From: Leishmania mexicana MHOM/GT/2001/U1103
Lineage: Eukaryota; Euglenozoa; Kinetoplastea; Trypanosomatida; Trypanosomatidae
Length of the DNA: 64,000 nt
Assembly: GCF_000234665.1 (NCBI RefSeq)
Contig: NC_018327.1
Coordinates: 150,998-214,997 of the forward strand
Direction of reading: 5' to 3'
The notes under the pieces are model-generated. The model saw only the letters and a list, made by a program, of their open reading frames with translations, searched no databases and was not told where the DNA came from. Position numbers and translations under genes: made by a program. Each line of letters opens with the position of its first letter. Positions within the stretch are counted from its first letter, which is position 1. Of the stretch, positions 30,193-38,640 are shown one piece after another.

Positions 30193-31047
30193 ATGAAGAC
30201 ACAGCTCATGCTTGTCATCGTGGCAGCAGTCGTGGTGCTGTCGTGCCGTCTTTCTAGCCTCGTCGCTGCCTCCAGCGAAGCAAGCAGTACCATCAGCATC
30301 CCTGCTGCCGCACGCCCCTTCTCCGCCCTCGCGGCCCGGGCACGCCACACCGCTGAAGACGCGCTAGCCCCTATCGCGGCCAAGGTTCTTCCCTGCGTCC
30401 CACCTCCAGTGCTCGAGCTGGCACCGATTTTCGCTCATGGCGCAGCGTCGCTCGTTATGGTCGGCCGTGGTGTGCGCAAGCCGCCACCGGCAGTCAGCGG
30501 CGCGAAGGGCGATGAGGTGCTGCAGCACACTACGGCGAAGTTCGTCTACGCCGCTGGCGCTATCGCCGCGGAGCTCGCGCTACTCAAGCTTGTCTACCGT
30601 GAGCCTCATCGCAACCAGCGCAAAAACCGTGTCAACCGCTTCTTCGCCACAGCGGCCGGATTCTTCCTCCTCGTGGTACTCACCGCTCTTCCGAATGACC
30701 TGATGGACACTAGTCTCGTGTGCGTCTTCTACTTCAAGCTGTCGAGTCAGGTTTACATCCCGGCGGTAGTGTGCGGGCAACTGCTGAGCGTCTATCTGGC
30801 AGCCCTCGTACCGGCGCTGCCACCTCTCTCGGCCGCTTACACAGCCCTTCTAGCTTACTGGGCTGACAGCTTCACGGATGGTCTCTCCGCCGCGCAGGTT
30901 CGAGAAGCATGGGCAGAGCTCATCTTGGCTCTCGTGGTAATGGGTGCCTTTGCGTTCTCCGTGTCCGCCCGTCGCGGCGCTGGTGCTGCGCTGCCGTCGT
31001 CGCCGCTGGAGCCGGAGAGTGATGGCGACGACTACTACGCTGAATAG
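30193..31047 (+). CDS. Multi-pass membrane protein of unknown function
   Basis: The ATG at 30193 begins a 284-residue protein with a signal-peptide-like or anchor segment at 1-26. Further hydrophobic segments lie at about 117-134, 149-166, 172-182, 188-224 (long enough for one or two passes) and 240-257. A basic loop (about 136-149, with several Arg and Lys) lies between the second and third segments. The tail ends in acidic residues (EPESDGDDYYAE). The general look is of an endomembrane or organelle protein. I do not recognise the family. Small channel-like or TRIC-like proteins share this size and topology, and KFVYAAGAIAAE followed by a basic loop is at least compatible, but I would not assign it. 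Third positions are GC-rich like its neighbours. Confidence 0.75.
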   Translation: MKTQLMLVIVAAVVVLSCRLSSLVAASSEASSTISIPAAARPFSALAARARHTAEDALAPIAAKVLPCVPPPVLELAPIFAHGAASLVMVGRGVRKPPPAVSGAKGDEVLQHTTAKFVYAAGAIAAELALLKLVYREPHRNQRKNRVNRFFATAAGFFLLVVLTALPNDLMDTSLVCVFYFKLSSQVYIPAVVCGQLLSVYLAALVPALPPLSAAYTALLAYWADSFTDGLSAAQVREAWAELILALVVMGAFAFSVSARRGAGAALPSSPLEPESDGDDYYAE

Positions 31048-31760
31048 GGGAGCAGAGAGTTGGAGAAATGTAGCACACGCCCTCGCACGGGCTGCGCGCA
31101 CGCGCACAAAAATGGGTGGACATGTCATCGCGTATGCGCGCTGCCACAGACGACAGCGGTGCCCGCGTCTCTGTGAGTTGGAGAGGGCGCTTACGTGTAT
31201 GTGTGTGCCGTGTGTGTGCATTGGCGGTGAGGGGAGGGGGGAGGCCGTACTCGTCCGGTACGTACGGCCCACAACCCGCACGCCCCGCGAGGTGTGCGCC
31301 TCGGTAGCAAATTGTGTCCTTTTTCTGTTCCTTGGCGCTGTCCCCCGTCCTGAGGGTGGAGAAAAAATAAGCGCCTTCGCTTGCGTGTAAGTGAGCGCTG
31401 TCCCCCTCACCCTCCCTTTCTAGCCTGCGCGTACGTCGGTGGACCTCGGTGGAGGGGGTACCACTTGCACATGTGCCTTCCTGGCAATCCGTCCCCCATG
31501 CCACTAGCCCGGCCTGCGGTATTTCACCCGTGCTCATCAGCCTCTCCCCTCCTCATGTACACCCCTGTCCGTTTCTTCAGCTGGCAGCTACACACGTGCA
31601 TCCTCTCAGAAAAGGAGCGCAGTACATCATCACTCGGCGCCCTGGCAATATCGACACGCCATCGGCACCCCACAGACACCCCTTCCTATCCTGTTCCGTT
31701 CTCAGCCGTGCAAGCACGCACACACGCACACCATCACCCCTACTTCCTCCCTACACTATC
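31048..31760. other. Intergenic spacer
   Basis: There is no gene. GT-rich sequence near 31195-31220 is followed by a pyrimidine-rich region with an AG at 31579-31580 (listed separately). Confidence 0.6.
31540..31580 (+). promoter_or_regulatory. Probable spliced-leader acceptor of the 98-residue gene
   Basis: A C/T-rich run ends in TTTCTTCAG at 31572-31580. This would give a 5' UTR of about 180 bases for the ATG at 31761. Confidence 0.5.
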
Positions 31761-32057
31761 ATGCCCATGAACAAGCCCGCCTTCACCACGAATGAAGCCC
31801 GCGTGGAGCGACTGCAGGCGAACTACGACGAGGGGTTGCTACGCGAGAGTATACCAACAGTAGACCGCGAGAAGCGCGACCTGAACCTCCTCCATGTGTC
31901 CCACGATAAGCTGATGTTCCTGTTCCAAAACGCCATGGAGAGCTACAGCAAGAACTTGAAGAACCAGAGAGTGAAGGAGTACAACGAGGTTTACATCAAG
32001 ACCACCTCACTGCCGTCTAAGGACCACGACTGCAAGTCGCGCTTTCCCTTCCTATAA
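31761..32057 (+). CDS. Small conserved-looking hypothetical protein (98 residues)
   Basis: The frame is open far upstream, but those codons translate spacer; the ATG at 31761 in a good context gives 98 residues. The whole short protein has ordinary, well-balanced composition with no low complexity. A charged helical region at about 10-45 is followed by HDKLMFLFQNAMESYSKNLK (about 49-68) and a positively charged C-terminus ending FPFL. It is acidic-basic mixed and probably helical. There are no Cys pairs, signal peptide or membrane segment. I do not recognise the family. The composition contrasts sharply with the low-complexity frames of the spacers, which is why I trust it despite its size. 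Confidence 0.72.
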   Translation: MPMNKPAFTTNEARVERLQANYDEGLLRESIPTVDREKRDLNLLHVSHDKLMFLFQNAMESYSKNLKNQRVKEYNEVYIKTTSLPSKDHDCKSRFPFL

Positions 32058-33763
32058 AATGGATATAGCACACAGGAACAAGGTGCAAGGGACGGAGCTA
32101 TCAGGAGCTGTGACACAGGTGTCCCTTGTGGGTTGAATGGGGATGTCAGGAGCGGACGAGCATGCGCAAGAGATGGATAGTCAGGTATGCTGCAAGTATT
32201 GCGTGGAAGAGAGGTGCGCACGTCACAAAGATGGAGTCGAACGGTGGATGCAGTGCGCTTGTAGGTTTATGTCACACCACACCCTCTCCACCACCACCAC
32301 CACCACTACTGCAACGCGCCCACGCAGGCGCCCTCGAGCGCCCTTTCCTTTCTCCATCTCCGCTACCACCGCGGGGCACAAGAGTCACAAAAGCTTCGGC
32401 AAACGGACCTCTGTCGTCTCTCGGTGCCTCTCGCTGTGGCTTCCGTTCGCCTCCGCTCCTCTCCCTGGGCACCCAAAGTGTAATGACGCGCGCGCGTGTA
32501 CGCTGTGCCTAATGGTGAAGAGGCAGGAGGAATGAGAGAACGACGTCTTCCATGTTGATGGCACTCGACCCTGTCCCACAGGTTGCTTCGTGTCTAACCC
32601 ACGCCCCTTTGCACGCTTTGCGGTGGGGATACGTTATAAATATAAGTATATATATATATATATATATATCGTATGTTGTATGTACGGGCCACGGGTGGCT
32701 CGTCAGCATTACCGCCAGCAGTCCGTCAGCGTGGTCGGGGAAGGGGGGCAGGAAGAGAAAAGGTATGATAGACCTGTAGCTCATCAGCGCATTGCCAAAC
32801 GTGTGTTGTGTGGTGCTCTGCGGAGGTGCGGGTCACCTCTTCACGCTCCTACGGCTGCTCTTCACAAAATGTTTTTTTTTGTTTTTCTTTCCTTTTCTCT
32901 CCGCGCATGTGCGGGTGTCCGTTGTTTGTGGTGCTTCGCTGCAGCCATGAGTGGTCCGCCGTGTCGCGGAGGCCGGGCAGCAAGGCGAAAAAGCGCGCCC
33001 ACGTGCGCGTGTTTGAGAGAGAACACAAAGTGAGCATCTGGAAAAAAAAGGGTGTCGGAATGGGCGCGGTGGAGGTAACGAATCCGCAAACCACAAGGCG
33101 GGACGTAAGCTTGAATACCGCATTGGCAGAGCCGCCAGTCAGGTGCTACGCATCGTTCACCTCCACGTGCAACAGCCTGACTGCAGAGAGGCGTCCACGC
33201 ATGTGCGTGTGTGTGTGTGTGTTCTAAGTGCGGCACCCATGGCCTCGTTTTTTTGCTCCAATGCAATGCCTAAAGACGGTTAATCCCGTCATTCTATTCC
33301 TTGATGACCTTCTATCCCGCTGTCTTCCTCACCACCACCTCTGACGCACCCGCGCGGCCCACAGACGCTTACGCTATTCTTCCTCATTATCGCCACCCGT
33401 CCGCCCGCCACTTCCCTTCATCCGATGCGTGAAACGCCAACCGCCACCGAAATAAAAAAAACGAGGTGCAACGCTTTAGAGAGGGAGGAGGGTGGCGGCG
33501 GCTACTGGAGAGCGCAGCGGAGAGGTGAAGGCACGAAACGGGGGAAGACACTCGTCGCACGTGGATCTGTGAGTGCGTGTACGTGTTTCGGCGACTCTTT
33601 TGGTGTTTCCTCTTCCTTTCGAGAAGCTTGCCAGACCTCGTGAGCTCCCGTCACGGGCACACGGGCGCACACACAGCTGCCGATTGGACCCACTCCACCG
33701 CTGCAAAGAGCAAAGTGAGACGGTGCGGGGGGGAGCACACACACACACACATCAGGCAAGTCA
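32058..33763. other. Intergenic spacer
   Basis: There is no convincing gene in 1.7 kb. It has a CAC/ACC run near 32290-32310, a (TA)n tract at 32647-32669, a poly-T near 32870-32890 and a GT tract near 33205-33220. C/T-rich stretches lie near 33292-33345 and 33585-33620, and a CA tract at about 33735-33751 precedes the next ATG. Confidence 0.6.
32647..32669. repeat. (TA)n microsatellite
   Basis: A clean run of about 11 TA units lies in otherwise GC-rich DNA. A shorter (AT)n run is found at 49105-49121. Confidence 0.9.
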
Positions 33764-34828
33764 ATGCCCTCGTACGAGAGCCGGCACATGCTGCGGGTGC
33801 TCGACTCGCCGGAGGTGCTCGCCAAGTCCTTCATTGGCTACTGCAAGCGCCATCACGTGACGACCCGCGGGTGGTGCCGTATCGGCTACGTGCATCGCGC
33901 CCCTCCGCAATGCACACACTCCCACCCTGGCAACTACCTCCTGCGCGGCCTCATCGCGAGCCGTGACATCGCCAAGGATGAAAACGTGGTCATGATGCCC
34001 GTCACGGCATGCCTGCATCCCGGCGCCGCCTTCCGCTGTGAACCATTCTGGAAATTGCTCGCACCGGAGGTGCAATCAGCCCTGAGTAGCTTGACGTGCG
34101 CGTACAACAGCCGCATCGCCGACCGCTCCCTCATCCGGCACAACCAACTCCTCCTCGCTCTCTACATGACGTACCTCGTGCTGCTGCAGAACTGCAACGC
34201 GGCACAGTTGTCGGCAACGCCAGGCGGCGACGCTATCGAGTACATCAACTTCATGCCGCGAAATGAGGGAAACTTTGAGCAATTCGCCGCGCACCTCGCA
34301 GGGTGGCTAGACGCGCCGGAGATCTGCCGCAGCGCCCAGGCCTCGCTCGCTTCCCACTTCCAGCTGACCCAGGCTGAGGTGCGCCCGGTGATCATCTACG
34401 CCCTGTGCATGATCTACAGTCGCATGGTCCCCGTGGACCACCGTGCGTGCCTGCAGTACGCCCTCCAGTCGACGCCGTTGGCCCGCGCTTGGGATGACAT
34501 CGAGGCCACAGCCGCCCCCGCCGCGCTTCCACCACCGTCATCCTCAGGGAGTGTTGGCGACGGCAGCGTCCACAGGAGCGGTGCGAACGCCTCGCTTGTG
34601 CGAGACCCCATCTCCTTCCTGTGCCCCGTGATTGACATGTGCAACCACAGCAACCACGAAAACGTCGCCGTCATGGTGCCCGATCGCGAGACAACGCCCG
34701 TGACGAGGCCGGTCATTTGCCTGCGCACCCTCCGCCCGATCACGAAGGGGGAGGAGCTCACCATGACGTACGGTGCCGTCCCTCACGAACTCAAGCTTAT
34801 ATGGGGAATGCAGGAAATTCTCCCGTAG
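33764..34828 (+). CDS. SET-domain protein methyltransferase (SETD3/RKM-like split SET)
   Basis: The ATG at 33764 opens a 354-residue protein. The SET domain is split by a long insert, as in the SETD3, SETD6 and plant Rubisco methyltransferase group. The N-terminal SET part includes YLLRGLIASRDIAKDENVVMMP (about 58-79). The middle (100-250) is helical and contains YINFMPRN. The C-terminal SET part has the key PVIDMCNHSNHENV (288-301), where Asn-His binds S-adenosylmethionine, and ITKGEELTMTYG (326-337), which carries the conserved catalytic Tyr. All core motifs look present, so the enzyme should be active. The target is likely lysine or histidine of a cytosolic protein rather than histone. A Ser/Gly-rich loop at 250-278 is low-complexity. 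No targeting signal is visible. Confidence 0.85.
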   Translation: MPSYESRHMLRVLDSPEVLAKSFIGYCKRHHVTTRGWCRIGYVHRAPPQCTHSHPGNYLLRGLIASRDIAKDENVVMMPVTACLHPGAAFRCEPFWKLLAPEVQSALSSLTCAYNSRIADRSLIRHNQLLLALYMTYLVLLQNCNAAQLSATPGGDAIEYINFMPRNEGNFEQFAAHLAGWLDAPEICRSAQASLASHFQLTQAEVRPVIIYALCMIYSRMVPVDHRACLQYALQSTPLARAWDDIEATAAPAALPPPSSSGSVGDGSVHRSGANASLVRDPISFLCPVIDMCNHSNHENVAVMVPDRETTPVTRPVICLRTLRPITKGEELTMTYGAVPHELKLIWGMQEILP

Positions 34829-35140
34829 CCGCCTACTGGGTAAGGGGGTGGGGCGTAAGAGCGGTTGTATGTGTGAGGGAGTGGGCATACGGTCGCTGTC
34901 CATCTTGTGTGAGTGGGCCGTTGGGGGGGGGACGGCTGTGGTGATTGGCCAGGGGTGCTGTGGTGAAGGCGACGGGACGATGCGCTTTGCCCCGCGCCGT
35001 CGTCTACTCCTCTGTTACAGGGCAAACTCGAAGGCCGTTCTCTGTTTTTTTTTCCAGCGTGTCTACTCGGCCACCATCAAACCAGCAGACCATGCGCACA
35101 TGCCCAGCCACAGCTCACCTGCCCCTGTGGGGCACTGCCG

Positions 35141-35800
35141 TTACATCCCCGTTGTGTAGCGCGAGCTGTCTGTGGTCGAATCGGGCCACGCGTCTGGTGG
35201 GCTCTTCTCGCCCTTCCTAGTCCCTCGTACGCATGCGTGGTGCACGATCGGCGACAGACGGTCTTGGGTAGAGACTGCACGCCTTGATTCGGGTGGGCCG
35301 CGCCCACGGTCCTGCTCGAGGGCGGAAGCGGCGGCGTCTGTCGCACAGGAAGTAGGGGGTAATCCAGGCGCGCGCCGGATGAACTCGGGGTGGAAGCTGG
35401 CCGGTCTCAGGTCAGGCCCCTCCGAGGCCCTGCACCCTGCCACCGGTGTGCCATGCCTCTCCCTCAGTCGCTTCAAGCCGCGGCACCACAAAGCGTGGCG
35501 TGGAGGCTCTCCGCAGTGGCATTTGGAGGACCCTATGATATGATTGGGGGTGCGCTCGCCATGCTTCTGGCATCTGTGCCTCCTCAGCCCACCCGTTCGG
35601 ATGCAGGAGGTCCTGCATGCCTCGCAAGCATGCACTTTGCGGCTGATTGATGTGCATTCCTTTGCTCCTTTATCGTCTATCACTCGCGCTCTGCTGGCCT
35701 CTCGATGCCTTGCTCGGATGCGGCATGCCATGCCGACTGTGCATGACGGCGCCTGCGCGCCGTGTTCGCATTTTCGGATCACGGGGCCTGCTTCAGGAAG
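35141..35800 (-). mobile_element. Relic of an ingi/L1Tc/DIRE-type retroposon 3' end
   Basis: On the minus strand a frame of 385 codons (35141-36298) is open. Its C-terminal half contains a C2H2 zinc-finger pattern: Cys-X2-Cys-X12-His-X4-His around CEACRTSC and LRRHRCQKHG (+ strand 35560-35640). It is followed by CHCGEPPRHALWC (about 35485-35530), which fits the Cys-X-Cys-Gly...His-X3-Cys motif seen after the RNase H region of non-LTR retroposons. In ingi, L1Tc and DIRE elements such a zinc finger ends the polyprotein. Reverse transcriptase and endonuclease parts are not visible here, so this is at most a 3' fragment. The upstream limit is uncertain. The assignment is inference from motif order. 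Confidence 0.45.
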
Positions 35801-36333
35801 ACCGCGTTGTTGGGGAGGGGCGTGTCTGGATGGCTTGCCCGCATGTGCCGCGACAGGCGGGACGCTACCATGTGTCTGTGGACGCAGGGGGTGGGGGAGG
35901 AGGGGCCTTCCGCCCTTTCTCTCTGCATCCGCACGCCTTTGACAGAGGTGTGTGTGCCGATTTGTGTTTCGCTCTTGATGCGTAGTGAACTGGCACAAAC
36001 ATGAGCACGACTGCAAATCTCTTCGGAACTGCGCCGGCCCAGACCTCTCCGCCGACACCAGAAGTGGCCACAACCGTACCCGTGGGCAGGTTGCAGGTTG
36101 CTTGGCGTCCTCAGGACAGGAAGCAAGGACGAAACGGAGCCGCACGACGAAGAAGCCGTCATGCATGACAATGCAGAGAGCGAAGCGAGAGAGACGCGTA
36201 TGTGACGCCGACGTGCATGTGTGTGTGTGCGTCCTGGAGGGCTTACTTGTAGCGGCCAATGATGTGATGAGACGACCCAGAGAGGGGGTGGCCCGCACGC
36301 GTGCAGAAGGGGTGCCACAGCACCGCGTGATGT

Positions 36334-36356
36334 CCCCTTTCCTCCACCACCTTCAG
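36334..36356 (+). promoter_or_regulatory. Probable spliced-leader acceptor of the FtsJ-type methyltransferase
   Basis: The tract CCCCTTTCCTCCACCACC is followed by TTCAG at 36352-36356. This leaves a 5' UTR of about 48 bases, itself pyrimidine-rich. Confidence 0.5.
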
Positions 36357-36404
36357 CCAATTTTCATTCTTCTCTTCCCTTTATTATGATTTTGCCGCCG
36401 CGAA

Positions 36405-37283
36405 ATGCGGCTGCATGCGCAGGAGATGCGTGCCACACTCGTCTGCCGGCAGGGCACCAGCCGACAGTGGATGCAGCGGCAGTCACAAGATCCGTTTGTA
36501 ACCAAGGCGCGCCAGGACGGCTACGTCGCGCGCAGCGCGTACAAATTGATCCACATAGACGACCGCTTTCACCTCTTCGACCGCCAGCACACACGCATCG
36601 CGATAGACCTCGGCTGCAGTCCGGGCGGGTGGTGCCAGGTGATACGTGAGAGGGCCGGCGACCGCTGCTTCCTCCTTGGTGTCGATCTTCTGCCTATCAA
36701 GGCGCAGATCCCGAATGTCGTGATAGTGCAGGGAGACTTCACAGACGTTGCCACCCAAGAAACGCTTGTACAGCACCTAGCCCATCACAGCGCCACTCTC
36801 GGTGGAGGAGATGCAACGACGGCGGTGGCGTCGTCCTCCTCATCTTGCTTCACCAAAGTGGACGTCGTCACATCGGACATGTGCCCTAACCGGATGGGCG
36901 GCTCTCAAGATCGGCAGCGCATTGCGCAGCTGAACCTGCAAGCCATCAACGTGTGCGCACCGCTTCTGCGCGTCGGCGGGCACTTTGTATGCAAAGTGCT
37001 TGGGAGCCGCGCCGTCTACGAGGAGCTGTGGTGCCGCCTGTCCCGACTCTTCCTTACTGTGCACACGTGTAAGCCACCGGCGAGCCGCATGCAGAGCGAT
37101 GAGGCTTTCTTGGTGGGGCTGGACAAGCTTGCGACGCCGCGTCCGGCCTCGTCCACCACCGGAAGCTGCTCCTCGAGAGCGGCCATGGGCACAGCTGGTG
37201 GAGACAGCAGCGGTGGGGGTCATTTCGGTCTGGACGACTGGCCGGGTTTTGGCCGCCCGGCGCGGCGCCAGCGGCGGGGATGA
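36405..37283 (+). CDS. FtsJ/RrmJ-type RNA 2'-O-methyltransferase
   Basis: The ATG at 36405 gives 292 residues; Met8 is an alternative. The protein should methylate a ribose 2'-OH of RNA using S-adenosylmethionine. It has the family opening DGYVARSAYKL (38-48), the SAM-binding loop DLGCSPGGW (68-76) and GVDLLP (92-97). VTSDMCPN (155-162), HFVCKVLGS (193-201) and SDEAFLVG (231-238) follow. The catalytic tetrad Lys47-Asp158-Lys197-Glu233 is complete. A Ser/Ala/Thr insert at about 130-150 and a Gly/Ser-rich C-terminal extension (245-292) are additions to the compact bacterial form. The short Arg/Gln-rich N-terminus could be a mitochondrial targeting peptide, which would make it an MRM2-like mitoribosomal enzyme, but a tRNA or rRNA target in another compartment is equally possible. 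Confidence 0.88.
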   Translation: MRLHAQEMRATLVCRQGTSRQWMQRQSQDPFVTKARQDGYVARSAYKLIHIDDRFHLFDRQHTRIAIDLGCSPGGWCQVIRERAGDRCFLLGVDLLPIKAQIPNVVIVQGDFTDVATQETLVQHLAHHSATLGGGDATTAVASSSSSCFTKVDVVTSDMCPNRMGGSQDRQRIAQLNLQAINVCAPLLRVGGHFVCKVLGSRAVYEELWCRLSRLFLTVHTCKPPASRMQSDEAFLVGLDKLATPRPASSTTGSCSSRAAMGTAGGDSSGGGHFGLDDWPGFGRPARRQRRG

Positions 37284-38640
37284 GGCGCTCCCGCAGAGAG
37301 CGAAAGGGGGATGGAAGAAGGACTGCTGCCGGAGAGAACGCGCAATGACAGCGCGTGTGTGCATGCGCTGTTGCCCTATGGAAGGACCACCTCGCCTCAT
37401 CCTCCGTCTCGTCTCATGCAGCGTTGAAGTCAACATGATCCGTCGGTGAACACAACAAGAAAAAGAACGAAGGAGTAATCGAAAATGTGTCATGGCGCGT
37501 GGGCACCCGTTGCATGTCCCACACACGTACACTGGCAAGCAGAACGGCTCCACACGTCACGGACACAGTTCATGAAGTCTACGTAACTCCTGTGTAGGCG
37601 CCGCATGCAGCGCTACGGCTGCTTGCGTTGCGTGCGCCTCTTCCTTGACGAGCAGAGGCCCATTGGGCACATACACAGATGCAATCAAATTGACACTCGA
37701 GCCGACACGCACGAGCTCGCCCCTCCCCCCACCCCAAAATCCCCTCTCTCCTCTCCCGCCTCCCCATTCTGTCATCCATGGTGATCGCATTTCCTCCATG
37801 CAACTGCCTCTCGCCATAACACAAAAAGAGGGTAAAAAAACGTACAACCAACAACCAGCGCAAAACTCCCTCCCCGTCTGCTCCTCCTTTGCTTTCCCCT
37901 GCCACCCCATCGTTCACTCTCCGTGTCCCCGCGTATTCCCCCCTCCCCCTTCCCCCCCCCCTCTCTCTTCTCTCTTGGACACTGTGGCCGCTCCTCTCTT
38001 CTCTCCTCTTGTGCTCGCCTCGTTTTTTTTCTTTTTCTGCCGTCGTCCTCCTCCACGTGCTTTGCTTATTTCTTTGTGCTCACGCTCACCCCCTACGCAA
38101 GCGACCGGCATACACTCGAACAACTTTCCATCTCCCCTCTCCGCTCTTCCCCGTCCCTCCTTCCTCGCTGCCTTTTTTTATTGCTTTGTCGCCCTCGCAA
38201 GTGCCTCCCTCTCTCTCCCTCTCTCCTTCCCACCACCACTATCGGACTTCACTGTGTTGTGAGGTACAGAGACACCGCAAGCGCGAACGGACTCTCGTGC
38301 GGAAGGGGGAAAGGGAAAAGCGCCACGGCGAACAACTATTCCGGGAAAGGGCGCGACTCATAGTGTGTGCATCACGTGACTGAAGTCCGTCTGTGTTTTC
38401 TTTTTCTCTTACGTCTTCTGTTTTTTTTTTGCCGGGGCCTTTTCTCGAATGTATAAAGTGCCGTATCGCGAGGTGGTTTCTTTTGTTGTTCTCCAATCCC
38501 CCTCCCTCCCTCCCTCNNNNNNNNNNNNNNNNNNNNNNNNNNNNNNNNNNNNNNNNNNNNNNNNNNNNNNNNNNNNNNNNNNNNNNNNNNNNNNNNNNNN
38601 NNNNNNNNNNNNNNNNTGCCTCGGCACGTCTGCTTCAGCC
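37284..38640. other. Intergenic spacer with an assembly gap
   Basis: No + strand gene is seen. A minus-strand stretch at about 37557-37710 reads as unusually protein-like for some 50 codons. From 37710 to 38516 the sequence is strongly pyrimidine-rich, and 38517-38616 is unknown bases. The splice acceptor of acetyl-CoA synthetase probably lies in or just before the gap. Confidence 0.6.
38517..38616. other. Assembly gap (100 N)
   Basis: Exactly 100 unknown bases, a usual placeholder size for a gap of unknown length. It begins within a CCCTCCCTCCCTC run 24 bases before the start of acetyl-CoA synthetase. Confidence 0.98.

Larger units (their letters stand above)
34829..36404. other. Intergenic spacer with a retroposon relic
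   Basis: No + strand gene is seen. 34829-35140 is G/T-rich 3' UTR-like sequence. 35141-35800 contains a minus-strand relic with retroposon-type zinc-finger motifs (listed separately). The rest is ordinary spacer ending in the acceptor tract at 36334-36356. Confidence 0.6.
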
